DNA of 64,000 nucleotides. Source: Humibacillus xanthopallidus (GTDB lineage: Bacteria > Actinomycetota > Actinomycetes > Actinomycetales > Dermatophilaceae). Shown here one piece after another: positions 55,835 through 64,000 of the stretch. The translations under genes were made by a program, and so were the position numbers. The stretch is from NCBI RefSeq assembly GCF_006716675.1, contig NZ_VFPM01000001.1, positions 434,001-498,000 on the forward strand, written 5' to 3'. The stretch's first letter is position 1; every line of letters starts with the position of its first letter. Under the pieces are notes generated by a model. It was given only the letters and a program-made list of their open reading frames with translations, had not been told where the DNA came from and made no database searches.

Positions 55835-57286
55835 TCAGCTGACGACCGGCGCGTTGCTGTCCTTCGGGGTCTGTGGGGTCGACTCCGTCGAGCCCGCCGC
55901 GTCCGCCGCGTCGACCGCGCCCGCCGCGTCCGCCGCGTCCGCCGCGTCCGCCGCGTCGACGGCCTCCACCGCCGCGACCGTCGCTACAGCAGCGCCGGCT
56001 CCCTCGGTCTTGTCGGTCTCGCCGGTCTGCGCCCTCACGCCGACCGGCTCATCCTGCTCCGGGTCCCCGGTCGCCACGGCCGCGCTCTGCCTGCCCGCGA
56101 GCCGCTCCCGCACGATCGCGACGCCCACGAAGGCCAGCGCGCCGAGCAGGACCTCGGCCGCCAAAGCGCCGAGGAGCGGCAGCAGCGGCACCCCGACGGA
56201 TCGGAGACGGTCGACCCCGACCGCGCCGTTGCCAAGCGCCGTCACCGCGACGACGGCGACGACCGCGATGAGGCCGGCCACCACGGTGGCGCTGACGCGG
56301 GCGCGGAGGTTGCCGAAGAACTCGAGCTCGCGGTCGACACCCCACCCGATGAGCACCCCGGCGGCGACGGGAAGGAGGAGCACGGCATACAGCAGCGTCG
56401 GGTAGTCGGCCGCCTCGGGGACGGCGCCGAGCACGGGCACGAACGGCAGCAGTCCGGGGGCCGCGGCGGCGGGCGAGACCGTCGAACCGAGGGCGAGCGA
56501 GAAGCCGGGGCCCGCGACGAAGCCGAGGGCCCACGTCACGGCGTTGCCGAGGAGCGCGAGCTGCGCGAGCCCGACGATGACCGCTCCGCCGACGTTGACG
56601 CCGTAGTCGGACTGGATCGAGGCGACCGCCGGGAAGGTCAGGACGAGACGGAGCACGACGGCGCCGGCGCCGATCGCGAGCAGCAGGCCGGCGCCGAGCC
56701 AGCCCACCCGCCAGACGGCCGGCAACCACGTCGGCCCGCGGCGGAAGAGCGTGCGCACGAAGGCGGGCGACTCCTCGTCGTCGGGGCGCAGCAGCACGAA
56801 GCCCAGGGCGACCGCCGGCACGAGCAGCGCGCCCGGGACGGCGGCGAAGCCCGGCGCGGCCACCCCACCGAGGGTGAGCAGCGCGAAGACCCCCGCCATC
56901 AGCAGGTAGCCGCCGAGAAAACCGGGCACGACCCCCCGCAGCGCGGTGTCGCTCCAGGCCGCGGCGCCGACCGCCGCCCGCTGGGTCACGGCGAGGCGGC
57001 GGGCCCAGCGGTAGGCGATGTAGACGTTGACGGCGAAGAGCAGCAGCGGCGTCAACGACACGGCGACGCCGCCCGCACCGATCGACTGACCGTGGCCGAG
57101 GAACCAGATGCCGCTGCCGACGGAGACGGCCGAGAACCAGCCGACCGAGCTCTCGGGGGCAGCCACCCAGCCGACGAGCGCCGGGAGGACGACGACCACC
57201 CAGGTGCCGATCGCCGCCAGGGCGCCAGCGCGCAGGGACGCCGGGATCGCGGACGGCGGACGGGCGGGCGTGGCCAGTGGTCTCAC
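55835..57286 (-). CDS. DUF6350-like polytopic membrane protein
   Basis: A roughly 483-residue protein with about ten helices (GTWVVVVLPALVGWVAAPE near the start, GSGIWFLGHGQSIGAGG, GFLGGYLLMAGVFALL and others). The layout and its position near purN and sucCD are those of the actinobacterial DUF6350 family; function unknown. The C-terminal 90 residues are hydrophilic and end in Ala/Asp repeats (DAADAADAADAAG) encoded by a 9-bp DNA repeat. The start is uncertain; GTG 57286 is the most upstream sensible codon. Confidence 0.7.
   Translation of the reverse strand: MRPLATPARPPSAIPASLRAGALAAIGTWVVVVLPALVGWVAAPESSVGWFSAVSVGSGIWFLGHGQSIGAGGVAVSLTPLLLFAVNVYIAYRWARRLAVTQRAAVGAAAWSDTALRGVVPGFLGGYLLMAGVFALLTLGGVAAPGFAAVPGALLVPAVALGFVLLRPDDEESPAFVRTLFRRGPTWLPAVWRVGWLGAGLLLAIGAGAVVLRLVLTFPAVASIQSDYGVNVGGAVIVGLAQLALLGNAVTWALGFVAGPGFSLALGSTVSPAAAAPGLLPFVPVLGAVPEAADYPTLLYAVLLLPVAAGVLIGWGVDRELEFFGNLRARVSATVVAGLIAVVAVVAVTALGNGAVGVDRLRSVGVPLLPLLGALAAEVLLGALAFVGVAIVRERLAGRQSAAVATGDPEQDEPVGVRAQTGETDKTEGAGAAVATVAAVEAVDAADAADAADAAGAVDAADAAGSTESTPQTPKDSNAPVVS
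55894..55959. repeat. 9-bp tandem repeat encoding Ala-Asp tail
   Basis: Units of GCCGCGTCC and variants, read on the minus strand as Ala-Asp-Ala codons in the C-terminus of the DUF6350-like protein. Confidence 0.75.
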
Positions 57287-57464
57287 TCCTGAGGTCGTGC
57301 GGTGACGGGTGCAGGGCTTCGGTCCATGGTCACAACTGACGGCGTTCGGAGCGAGCACCCACGCCGAGCGGGGGCGTCCCGAACTGTGAGGCACGGAACG
57401 CCTCCGTTTCGAGATCCTTTGTCGCTTTGCGGGCACACACTGGAGGTGAAGGGGATGGAACGCC

Positions 57465-58157
57465 ATGCACATCAAGCACCTCGGACGACTGGCCGCACTC
57501 GTCACGGCCCTTGCACTCACCAGCACTCTCACCTCACCGGCGCCGCCGCCCACGGCCGCCGCACCCCCGGCGACCGTCACGACGGTGGCCGCCGCCCCGG
57601 TCGCCTACGCCGGCACCGTCTACTTCACCTTCGACGACGGGCCGCACGCGACGTGGACGCCGAAGATGCTCGCGGTCCTGCGGAAGTACGGCGCGAAGGC
57701 CGTCTTCTTCGAGGTCGGTCAGAACGTCTCGTGGTACCCGTCGATCACCCGCTCGCTGCGCTACTACGGGATGAAGATCGGCAACCACACGTGGAGCCAC
57801 CCCAACCTGACGCTCTTGTCGACCGCCTCCGTGACGTGGCAGCTCAACAAGATGGAGTCGGCGCTCGGGTACCGGCCGCGCTGCGTGCGCCCGCCCTACG
57901 GCGCGACGAACAGCCGCATCGCGACGATCATCGCCAACCGGGGTCAGCGGCAGATCCTCTGGACCGTCGACCCGCGTGACTGGGCGCGCCCCGGCACGTG
58001 GACCATCGTCAACCGGGTTCTTGCCAACGTGCGCCCCGGCTCCCGGATCCTCATGCACGACGGCGGTGGTGACCGCTCGCAGAGCGTTGCCGCCCTCGAC
58101 ATCCTCATCCCGAAGCTGCGCGCACGCGGCTACGTCATCGGCCTGATGGCCTGCTGA
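57465..58157 (+). CDS. Secreted polysaccharide deacetylase (NodB domain)
   Basis: A 230-residue protein with a signal peptide (LAALVTALALTSTLTSPA) and a complete NodB domain: motif 1 FTFDDGPHATWT with the catalytic and metal aspartates, motif 2 GNHTWSHPNL (HXXXH-like metal site), motif 3 RPPYGATNSR, motif 4 WTVDPRDW and motif 5 ILMHDGGG. Likely deacetylates peptidoglycan or another N-acetylated cell-wall glycan. It stands alone, ending in a hairpin shared with convergent sucD. Confidence 0.92.
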   Translation: MHIKHLGRLAALVTALALTSTLTSPAPPPTAAAPPATVTTVAAAPVAYAGTVYFTFDDGPHATWTPKMLAVLRKYGAKAVFFEVGQNVSWYPSITRSLRYYGMKIGNHTWSHPNLTLLSTASVTWQLNKMESALGYRPRCVRPPYGATNSRIATIIANRGQRQILWTVDPRDWARPGTWTIVNRVLANVRPGSRILMHDGGGDRSQSVAALDILIPKLRARGYVIGLMAC

Positions 58158-58169
58158 CGACTCCCGCGC

Positions 58170-58199
58170 CGGGCGGCCACCCGTGAGGGAGGCCGCCCG
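58170..58199. terminator. Bidirectional hairpin between the deacetylase gene and sucD
   Basis: CGGGCGGCC pairs with GGCCGCCCG around a 12-nt loop in the 65-bp convergent gap. Confidence 0.7.
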
Positions 58200-58222
58200 T
58201 CGACAGCGTGGGAGCGGGGTGC

Positions 58223-59116
58223 TCAGCCGGCGAGGCCCTGCATGATCTCGCGCATGAGCTGGGCCGTCTCGGACGGCGTCTTGCCGACCTTGACGCCCGC
58301 GGCCTCGAGGGCCTCCTTCTTGGCCTGGGCGGTGCCCGAGCTGCCCGACACGATGGCGCCGGCGTGGCCCATCGTCTTGCCCTCGGGGGCGGTGAAGCCC
58401 GCGACGTAGCCGACGACCGGCTTCGTCACGTGCTCCTTGATGTAGGCCGCGGCGCGCTCCTCGGCGTCGCCGCCGATCTCGCCGATCATGACGATCGCGT
58501 CGGTGTCGGGGTCGTTCTGGAACGCCTCGAGGCAGTCGATGTGCGTCGTGCCGATGATCGGGTCGCCGCCGATGCCGACGGCCGAGCTGAAGCCGAAGTC
58601 ACGCAGCTCGTACATCATCTGGTAGGTCAGCGTGCCCGACTTCGACACGAGGCCGATGCGGCCGCCGCCCGAGATGTCAGCGGGGATGATGCCGGCGTTG
58701 GAGACGCCGGGAGTGATGAGGCCGGGGCAGTTGGGGCCGACGATGCGCGTCGTGCCCTTGTCCTTGGCGTAGTTGTAGAACTCGGCGGTGTCCTTGACGG
58801 CGACGCCCTCGGTGATGACGACGGCGAGCGGGATGCCCGCGTCGATCGCCTCGAGCGCGGCGGCCTTGGTGAAGGCGGCCGGCACGAAGATGACGGACAC
58901 GTTGGCCCCGGTCGCGTCGATGGCGTCCTGCACGGTGCCGAAGACGGGGACGGTGACGCCGCCCTCGAAGTCGACGGTCGTGCCCGCCTTGCGCGGGTTG
59001 ACGCCTCCGACGATGGTCGTGCCCGACTTGAGCATGCGCTGCGTGTGCTTCATGCCCTCGGAGCCGGTCATGCCCTGGACGATGACCTTCGAGTCAGCAT
59101 TCAAAAAGATCGACAT
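58223..59116 (-). CDS. sucD: Succinyl-CoA synthetase alpha subunit
   Basis: Catalyses succinyl-CoA + NDP + Pi to succinate + NTP with SucC. The CoA-binding N-terminus [29 protein letters not shown] and [12 protein letters not shown] and the phosphohistidine motif [13 protein letters not shown] are present. 297 aa. Follows sucC by 38 bp in one operon. Confidence 0.97.
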   Translation of the reverse strand: MSIFLNADSKVIVQGMTGSEGMKHTQRMLKSGTTIVGGVNPRKAGTTVDFEGGVTVPVFGTVQDAIDATGANVSVIFVPAAFTKAAALEAIDAGIPLAVVITEGVAVKDTAEFYNYAKDKGTTRIVGPNCPGLITPGVSNAGIIPADISGGGRIGLVSKSGTLTYQMMYELRDFGFSSAVGIGGDPIIGTTHIDCLEAFQNDPDTDAIVMIGEIGGDAEERAAAYIKEHVTKPVVGYVAGFTAPEGKTMGHAGAIVSGSSGTAQAKKEALEAAGVKVGKTPSETAQLMREIMQGLAG

Positions 59117-59154
59117 GGCAGATGTGCCTCAGTTCCTTCTCTAACGACTCGGGG

Positions 59155-60330
59155 TCAGTTCGCGGCCAGCTCGGCGGCCTTGCGGGCCGCGCCGTCCATG
59201 GTCTCTTCGATGATGACGCGGGGGTGGTTGCGCTCCGCGAGGATGCGCCGGCCCTCCTCGACGTTGTTGCCGTCGAGGCGCACGACGAGCGGGCGGTCCT
59301 CCTCGTCACCGAGCGCGTCGAGCGCGCCGACGATGCCGTTGGCCACGGCGTCGCACGAGGTGATGCCGCCGAAGACGTTGACGAAGACGCTCTTGACCTG
59401 CGGGTCCGAGAGGATGATGTGCAGCCCGTTGGCCATCACCTCGGCGCTCGCGCCGCCGCCGATGTCGAGGAAGTTCGCGGGCTTCTGGCCGCCGAACTCC
59501 TCACCGGCGTAGGCGACGACGTCGAGGGTGCTCATGACGAGCCCGGCCCCGTTGCCGATGATGCCGACGGAGCCGTCGAGCTTGACGTAGTTGAGGTCCT
59601 TCTCCTTGGCCGCGGCCTCGAGCGGGTCCGTGTGGGCCGTGTCCTCGAGCGCCTCGTGGTCGGCGTGGCGGAAGCCGGCGTTCTCGTCGAGGGTCACCTT
59701 GCCGTCGAGCGCGACGATGTCGCCGTCCTCGGTCTTGACGAGCGGGTTGACCTCGACGAGGGTCGCGTCCTCCTCGCGGTAGACGGTCCACAGCTTCTGG
59801 ATGACGTCGGCGATCGCGGCCTTGTCGGCCTCGTCGAAGCCGGCCGCGTCGACGATCTCCTGCGCCTTGGCGGCGTCGATGCCGGTGTTGGGGTCGACGG
59901 CGATGCGGGCCAGGGCCTCGGGCCGCTCGACGGCGAGCTGCTCGATCTCCATGCCGCCCTCCTTGGAGCACATGGCGAGGTAGCTGCGGTTGGCCCGGTC
60001 GAGCAGCACGGAGAAGTAGTACTCCTCGGCGATGCGTGCGCCCTGGGCGATCATCACCGTGCCGACGGTGTGGCCCTTGATGTCCATGCCGAGGATCGCC
60101 TCGGCAGCGGCCTGCGCCTCGTCGGGGCTCTTCGTCACCTTGACGCCGCCGGCCTTGCCGCGGCCGCCGGTCTTCACCTGCGCCTTGACGACGGTCACGC
60201 CGCCGGACTTCGGGCCGATCCGCTCCGCCGCCGCTCGTGCTTCCTCCGGGGTGGTGGCGATGGCGCCGGCCAGCACGGGCACCCCGTGCTTCTCGAACAT
60301 GTCTCGGGCTTGGTACTCGAAGAGATCCAC
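59155..60330 (-). CDS. sucC: ADP-forming succinyl-CoA synthetase beta subunit
   Basis: The ATP-grasp subunit, 391 aa: [18 protein letters not shown] at the N-terminus, [19 protein letters not shown] (nucleotide binding), [19 protein letters not shown] and [18 protein letters not shown]. Start GTG 60330. A TAGAGT hexamer at 60460-60465 on the minus strand suggests a promoter with a 5' leader of about 120 nt, unlike the leaderless genes here. Confidence 0.96.
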   Translation of the reverse strand: MDLFEYQARDMFEKHGVPVLAGAIATTPEEARAAAERIGPKSGGVTVVKAQVKTGGRGKAGGVKVTKSPDEAQAAAEAILGMDIKGHTVGTVMIAQGARIAEEYYFSVLLDRANRSYLAMCSKEGGMEIEQLAVERPEALARIAVDPNTGIDAAKAQEIVDAAGFDEADKAAIADVIQKLWTVYREEDATLVEVNPLVKTEDGDIVALDGKVTLDENAGFRHADHEALEDTAHTDPLEAAAKEKDLNYVKLDGSVGIIGNGAGLVMSTLDVVAYAGEEFGGQKPANFLDIGGGASAEVMANGLHIILSDPQVKSVFVNVFGGITSCDAVANGIVGALDALGDEEDRPLVVRLDGNNVEEGRRILAERNHPRVIIEETMDGAARKAAELAAN

Positions 60331-60516
60331 GGGTGGGGTCCGTCCTCGTCGTCGATTCGTATCGTCGTCGACTGAACCGCTCTGGCGTCCCGGGGCCCCC
60401 GCGCTGGTGCTCGGTCGGTCCCTGCGCGCGCGGCGCAACCGAATCAGGCTGTCTCCCGGACTCTAGTGCCCGCGAGCAGGGACGACCGAACCGGGCCGCT
60501 CAGGATCGGACGAAGA

Positions 60517-61041
60517 TCACACCCGCGTCTCAGATCGGGCACCCGCAGGTGTATGCCGTGTGGGCGGCGCCCAGCGACGCCACCACTCGTGGCACCCCAC
60601 CCCGAGGAGGCCGACGGCGACGATCACGAGTGCCAGGCCCAGCGAGCCCGTCGGGGACGCCTCCCCGCCCTCTCCATCGAGGCCCACCGCCGGGACGACC
60701 ACGGCGACGAGGGCGGCGAGGAGAAGGAGCACCCTGGCAGCCCTCGAGCGGACCGCCAGCGCCAGGGCGACGAGGGCCGCACCCGGCACCAGGGTCATGC
60801 CGGGGCCCATGAAGAGGACGAGCCCGGGGACCGGTGCGAGGCGCCACCACCGCGAGCGGCCGCCCAGACGAGCACCGACGACGAGGCCCAGCCCCGTGCC
60901 GAGCAGCGTGCTGAGGCCGAGGATCGCCAGGGTGCCGCCCCAGGTGAACTCGGGCGTCGTCGCGATGAGGCGCATGAAGAGCCGGGCCAGCAGCCCCCAC
61001 GCGAGGCCGGCGAGGGCGCCGCGGCCGGCCGCGCGCAGCAT
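60517..61041 (-). CDS. Hypothetical membrane protein coupled to the SodC-like gene
   Basis: A 174-residue protein with about five hydrophobic segments (GRGALAGLAWGLLARLFMRL, TLAILGLSTLLGTGLGLVVGA, LVPGAALVALALAV, VLLLLAALVAVVVPAVG, LGLALVIVAVGLLGVG). No family recognised. Its ATG overlaps the SodC-like stop (TGATG), so it is coupled to that gene. Confidence 0.65.
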   Translation of the reverse strand: MLRAAGRGALAGLAWGLLARLFMRLIATTPEFTWGGTLAILGLSTLLGTGLGLVVGARLGGRSRWWRLAPVPGLVLFMGPGMTLVPGAALVALALAVRSRAARVLLLLAALVAVVVPAVGLDGEGGEASPTGSLGLALVIVAVGLLGVGCHEWWRRWAPPTRHTPAGARSETRV

Positions 61042-61577
61042 CACCACTCCACCGGGACGCAGGCGAGGCGAGCGCCGGCGAGCCCGGTGGCGGGGTCGGT
61101 GGGGGCGGCGTGCACGACGACGGACCTCGTGCCCGGCAGCACGGGGAAGTCCACGGCGGCGCTCGAGTCGCCCGCACCGCTCGCGTCGACCGTGAAGTCG
61201 AGCCAGACCTCCGTCGCGCTCGACACGACGACGGGCGTGTGGCCTGCGTGCGCGTCGGCGTTGTAGTGCCCGCCTGCAGCAGCGGGGCCGTCCGTGTCGC
61301 AGGGGCCGTTGTGCAGGTGGGCGCCGAAGGTGCGGCCGGCGACGGACGGGTCGATCCCGCGGACGTGCAGGACGGCGGTCGTCCCGGACGGCCGGTCCAC
61401 CAGCTGCAGCCGGGCCGCGGCCTCGTCGAACGGCCCCGCGCTGGCTGTGTTGAAGTCCCTCAGCTCGTCCGCGAAGCGCCAGACGGCTGCCCCTGCAACC
61501 GCGGTGGCCGCGACGGCTACCGATGCCGACAGCCCGACCAGCACTGCTGCTCCTCCACGAAATCCCTTGCGTTCCAT
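61041..61577 (-). CDS. Cu/Zn superoxide dismutase-like (SodC family) exported protein
   Basis: A 178-residue protein with an N-terminal membrane anchor or signal (AVLVGLSASVAVAATAVAGAAV). The SodC-type copper ligands are recognisable: HLH in FGAHLHNGPC, His in AGGHYNADAHAG and His in SVVVHAAPTDP, with the C-terminal GLAGARLACVPVEW carrying the conserved arginine and the second disulfide cysteine. The zinc loop (the usual GDLGN region) is shortened and its His/Asp ligands are not obvious, so it may be a copper-only variant. GGAGG precedes the ATG, with a TAGGTT -10 at 61605-61610 on the minus strand. It is divergent from an ECF sigma gene. Confidence 0.78.
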   Translation of the reverse strand: MERKGFRGGAAVLVGLSASVAVAATAVAGAAVWRFADELRDFNTASAGPFDEAAARLQLVDRPSGTTAVLHVRGIDPSVAGRTFGAHLHNGPCDTDGPAAAGGHYNADAHAGHTPVVVSSATEVWLDFTVDASGAGDSSAAVDFPVLPGTRSVVVHAAPTDPATGLAGARLACVPVEW

Positions 61578-61604
61578 GGCTTTCGCCCCCTCCAGAAATG
61601 AATG

Positions 61605-61610
61605 AACCTA
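61605..61610 (-). promoter_or_regulatory. -10 box for the SodC-like gene
   Basis: TAGGTT on the minus strand, about 28 nt before the ATG at 61577, in the gap shared with the ECF sigma gene. Confidence 0.4.
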
Positions 61611-61714
61611 CAATTGGGAGACGCTCGCGGCGGGGGCTCGGGCGACACGTCCAGCAAGAAAAGACTCGTTGAATCCTCCTGTCACCCAAACGCATTCATC
61701 GCTCGTCTGTCGAA

Positions 61715-62257
61715 GTGATGGACGGGCTGACGGTAGGGGTCGCGACGACGCGCGAGCAGATCCCCGACGACTTCGAGAGACAGGCCGCCGCACTCTTCAA
61801 TGCGGAGGCTCCCTCGCTGCTGCACCTCGCCAGGTTCTACGTCGACGACAAGACGGCGGCCGAGGACCTCGTGCAGGAGGCGTTCATCCGGCTGAGCCGC
61901 ACCATGGCCCGGGTGCGCGACCCGGGCCGGGGGGCGGCTTACCTGCGGTCGATCGTCATCAACCTCGCGCGCGACCACAACCGCCGGGGCCTCGTCTCGC
62001 TGCACCACCGCCCACCCCCAGCGGACGACGAGCCCTCGGCCGAGGAGGCCGCCCTCGGTCGCAGTGCCCGCCAGGAGGTCATCGAGGCATTGCGGGCCCT
62101 CCCGGGCCGTCAACGGGACTGCCTCACCCTGCGCTACTACTACGACATGTCGCCGGCGGACATCGCTGACGGACTGGGGATGTCGGTCAACTCCGTCAAG
62201 ACTCACCTGCAGCGCGGACTGCGCGCCCTGTCCGTGGCCCTCCGGGAGGAACCATGA
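61715..62257 (+). CDS. ECF RNA polymerase sigma factor
   Basis: A 180-residue ECF sigma factor: region 2 (FNAEAPSLLHLARFYVDDKTAAEDLVQEAFIRL) and region 4 (ALPGRQRDCLTLRYYYDMSPADIADGLGMSVNSVKTHLQRG) are clear. It overlaps the next gene (ATGA), a small membrane protein likely to act as its regulator. It starts at GTG 61715 or the next codon, ATG 61718. The divergent SodC-like gene suggests an envelope or oxidative stress regulon, which is inference. Confidence 0.9.
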   Translation: MMDGLTVGVATTREQIPDDFERQAAALFNAEAPSLLHLARFYVDDKTAAEDLVQEAFIRLSRTMARVRDPGRGAAYLRSIVINLARDHNRRGLVSLHHRPPPADDEPSAEEAALGRSARQEVIEALRALPGRQRDCLTLRYYYDMSPADIADGLGMSVNSVKTHLQRGLRALSVALREEP

Positions 62258-62865
62258 GCGACCTCGAGCACCTCATCGAGGAGGCCCTGCGACCCACGGG
62301 GCCGGCACCACCCCCTCCGACGCGCGACCTCTTCGCACGCGTCCTGGACTCGGTCGCCGACGACCGCGCCCGGCGCCGTCACCGCCGTCGCGTCGCGGCC
62401 CTCTGGGTCGCCGCCATGGCAGCCGCCACCATCCTCGTGCTCACCCTGACGCCCCAGTCGAACGGAGACCTGCTCATGCCCTGGTGGATCCTCGAGCTCG
62501 CGACGACCATCGGCCTCGTCGCCATCGCCGTCTGGCTCGGCCCCTTCATCAAGCGGTTCGGCCGTGCCTACGCCGCCGACGTCTTCCACGACAACCCGTC
62601 GACCGGCAAGAGCTACATCGTGCTGACCGACATCGTCTACTACCTGATCTTCACGGCCTACATCTGCTTCACGGTGAAGTTCGCCCCCGACGAGGGCTGG
62701 CAGAACCTCTTCACCGGGGTCGTGACGCCGCAGCAGCTGCAGGCCGAGGTCGTCCGGCTCGGGGGGATCCTGCTCATCATCGGCGTGCTGCACGGACTCA
62801 ACATCGTCCTGATGCCCGTCCTCGGCCGCCTCTTCTCCCTCAACCGGCGGGTCGACCACCACTGA
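62254..62865 (+). CDS. Membrane protein cotranscribed with the ECF sigma factor (possible anti-sigma)
   Basis: A 203-residue protein. The N-terminal 50 residues are cytoplasmic (SDLEHLIEEALRPTG, then RDLFARVLDSVADDRARRRHRRR), resembling the short sigma-binding part of some anti-sigma factors, followed by about four helices (VAALWVAAMAAATILVLTL, ILELATTIGLVAIAVWLG, DIVYYLIFTAYICFTV, GGILLIIGVLHGLNIVL). No zinc-binding HXXXCXXC motif is visible. It overlaps the sigma gene stop. Confidence 0.6.
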   Translation: MSDLEHLIEEALRPTGPAPPPPTRDLFARVLDSVADDRARRRHRRRVAALWVAAMAAATILVLTLTPQSNGDLLMPWWILELATTIGLVAIAVWLGPFIKRFGRAYAADVFHDNPSTGKSYIVLTDIVYYLIFTAYICFTVKFAPDEGWQNLFTGVVTPQQLQAEVVRLGGILLIIGVLHGLNIVLMPVLGRLFSLNRRVDHH

Positions 62866-62873
62866 CGGCGCGC

Positions 62874-62897
62874 GCGACGGACTGCTCTCTCGATGGG
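62874..62897 (-). repeat. REP-like element A, single copy
   Basis: GACGGACTGCTCTCTCGAT followed by GGG, in the convergent gap after the membrane protein gene. Confidence 0.75.
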
Positions 62898-62905
62898 TGA
62901 GGGGA

Positions 62906-62952
62906 CCGGGCGGCATACGGAGTCGGGGGCCGGACGGCATACCGAGTCGAGG
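62906..62952 (+). repeat. 24-bp imperfect direct repeat carrying two CGGCATAC sites
   Basis: Copies at 62906-62929 and 62930-62952, each CCGG(G/A)CGGCATAC(G/C)GAGTCG. Intergenic. Confidence 0.8.
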
Positions 62953-63005
62953 TGATCGCGCCACCCACGTGGGGTGCGGCACCACCTCGAGCCGGGGGCT
63001 GCGGG

Positions 63006-63416
63006 TCAGTCGGTGTGGACGTTGGTGCGCACCCAGTCGACGATCTCGTTCGTCGTCGCCCCGGGGGTGAAGATCTTGGCCACGCCGAGCGCCTCGAGCT
63101 CAGGGATGTCGTCGGCGGGGATGATGCCGCCGCCGAAGACGATGATGTCGGCGGCGTCGCGCTCGCGCAGCAGCTCGACGACCCGGGCGAAGAGCGTCAG
63201 GTGGGCGCCGGAGAGCACCGAGAGCCCGACGACGTCGGCGTCCTCCTGGATGGCGGCCTCGACGATCTGTTCCGGCGTCTGGTGCAGGCCGGTGTAGACG
63301 ACCTCCATGCCGGCGTCGCGCAGCGCCCGCGCCACGACCTTCGCGCCGCGGTCGTGACCGTCGAGACCGGGCTTGGCGACGACGACTCGGATCACGCTCG
63401 CGGTGGTCTCACTCAT
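63006..63416 (-). CDS. Cobalamin-binding domain protein (methylmalonyl-CoA mutase C-terminal type)
   Basis: A 136-residue stand-alone B12-binding domain: [22 protein letters not shown] contains the DXHXXG cobalt-ligand motif, followed by [31 protein letters not shown] and [18 protein letters not shown]. Such small subunits act with a separate catalytic mutase subunit, which is not in the window. TAGAGT lies 7 nt before the ATG, so it is probably leaderless. Confidence 0.92.
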   Translation of the reverse strand: MSETTASVIRVVVAKPGLDGHDRGAKVVARALRDAGMEVVYTGLHQTPEQIVEAAIQEDADVVGLSVLSGAHLTLFARVVELLRERDAADIIVFGGGIIPADDIPELEALGVAKIFTPGATTNEIVDWVRTNVHTD

Positions 63417-63423
63417 GCGGCGC

Positions 63424-63429
63424 ACTCTA
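63424..63429 (-). promoter_or_regulatory. -10 box of leaderless promoter for the B12-domain gene
   Basis: TAGAGT on the minus strand, 7 nt before ATG 63416. Confidence 0.6.
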
Positions 63430-63483
63430 GCCAGCCTCGTGAGACGCGTCGCGCAATAGTGACGCATCCGGCACCGACGGGGG

Positions 63484-63489
63484 TACGGT
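63484..63489 (+). promoter_or_regulatory. -10 box of leaderless promoter for the alpha/beta hydrolase gene
   Basis: TACGGT, 6 nt before GTG 63496. Confidence 0.55.
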
Positions 63490-63495
63490 CGGCTC

Positions 63496-64000
63496 GTGGC
63501 AGTGGCAGCACGAGCGGCAGAGACGCCGCGCGCGGTCGGTGCCGCGGGTGAGGAGTCCCGCGGCCATCGCGGGGTGCTCGACGCCGCCCGTGACGTCGTC
63601 GGAGCGCTGCTCACCCCCACGGGTCTCGCGGGCGCGGCCCTCGAGGCCACCTGGATGGGCCTGCACCTCGGCCTCTACCCCCTCGGCCTGCTCGGCTCCC
63701 GGGCGAGCGACCGCCGGCAGGGCTACCGGCTCGAGCACCTGCCGCCGAGCCAGCGGGGCCTCGCCATCCACGACGTCGAGGCCGCCGAGACGCCGATCCT
63801 GCTCGTGCACGGCATGGTCGACAACCGCTCGATCTTCACCGTGCTGCGTCGCGGCCTCGTGCGCCGGGGCTTCGGGCAGATCGAGACGATGAACTACTCC
63901 ATCCTCACCGGCGACATCCGCGCCGCGGCTGCGCGCCTCGGCGCCGAGGTCGAGCGGATCGTCGAGGAGACCGGCTACGAGCGCATCCACGTCATCGGCC
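63496..64000 (+). CDS. Alpha/beta hydrolase (triacylglycerol lipase/esterase-like), N-terminal part
   Basis: The frame stays open to the window end. The first 168 residues include a helical N-terminal region ([19 protein letters not shown]) and the oxyanion-loop motif [19 protein letters not shown], then [23 protein letters not shown] and [11 protein letters not shown], which should lead into the GHSXG nucleophile elbow just beyond the window. This matches actinobacterial lipases/esterases of the EstA/LipA type. The start GTG 63496 is set by the leaderless promoter. Confidence 0.82.
   Translation, partial: MAVAARAAETPRAVGAAGEESRGHRGVLDAARDVVGALLTPTGLAGAALEATWMGLHLGLYPLGLLGSRASDRRQGYRLEHLPPSQRGLAIHDVEAAETPILLVHGMVDNRSIFTVLRRGLVRRGFGQIETMNYSILTGDIRAAAARLGAEVERIVEETGYERIHVIG

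Overview
The window is a high-GC (about 70% by eye), gene-dense stretch of an actinobacterial chromosome. GTG starts are common, genes often overlap by ATGA or GTGA, and many genes look leaderless: a TANNNT -10 box lies 6-8 nt before the start codon. The gene set (LCP and rhamnose genes, DUF3017-folD, purN next to a DUF6350-type protein, an ECF42/DGPF pair, SatD) fits the Micrococcales, most likely Intrasporangiaceae; that placement is inference. No rRNA, tRNA, insertion sequence, phage or CRISPR was recognised.

Region 1 (1-20.1 kb) is envelope and housekeeping. It starts with the end of an acyltransferase, an LCP ligase, an Asp-box protein and a low-molecular-weight tyrosine phosphatase. A complete dTDP-L-rhamnose set (rmlA, rmlB, rmlC, rmlD) with UDP-glucose dehydrogenase is arranged around divergent leaderless promoters. 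Then come aquaporin Z, two tandem GT-C-type membrane proteins, a SatD/DUF3307-like operon, mdh, a rhamnosyltransferase-like gene, DUF3017, folD and a GT4 glycosyltransferase.

Region 2 (20.1-27.1 kb) has a ferredoxin-reductase-like flavoprotein, a heterodimeric ABC exporter with one intact and one degenerate ATP site, and an AbiEi/DUF559-type endonuclease-fold gene bracketed by oppositely oriented arrays of a 21-bp palindrome.

Region 3 (27.1-51.6 kb) is the most interesting part: a catabolic supercluster. It holds an FdrA-YlbE (DUF1116) fusion and a DUF2877 protein (homologues of the E. coli oxamate transcarbamylase AllF/AllG/AllH), a divergent PucR regulator, a UraA-like permease, a three-subunit molybdenum hydroxylase with a CoxG protein, a nitrilase-superfamily amidohydrolase, a HyuA/HyuB pair, carbamate kinase and a barbiturase/cyanuric acid hydrolase family enzyme. 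I propose an energy-conserving oxidative pyrimidine route: uracil to barbiturate (Mo enzyme), to ureidomalonate (barbiturase), then phosphorolysis to malonamate plus carbamoyl phosphate (FdrA-YlbE/DUF2877), ATP from carbamate kinase, and malonamate deamidation by the nitrilase homologue. Ureidomalonate is oxalurate with one extra CH2, which is why the oxamate transcarbamylase homologues make sense here. A block of unrelated genes (RDD protein, 18-residue-repeat protein, ECF42 sigma factor, DGPF protein) interrupts the cluster at 41.1-44.5 kb.

Region 4 (51.7-64 kb) returns to core functions: an EamA transporter, purH, purN, a DUF6350-like membrane protein, a secreted polysaccharide deacetylase, sucD-sucC, a SodC-like protein with a membrane partner divergent from an ECF sigma/membrane protein pair, a B12-binding mutase-type domain protein, and the start of an alpha/beta hydrolase.

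Two sequence-level signals run through the whole window. The octamer GTATGCCG (either strand) occurs about 45 times by eye against about 2 expected from base composition. A REP-like element (core ATCGAAAGAGCAGTTCG) sits mostly in convergent intergenic gaps and once inside the linker of the FdrA-YlbE fusion.
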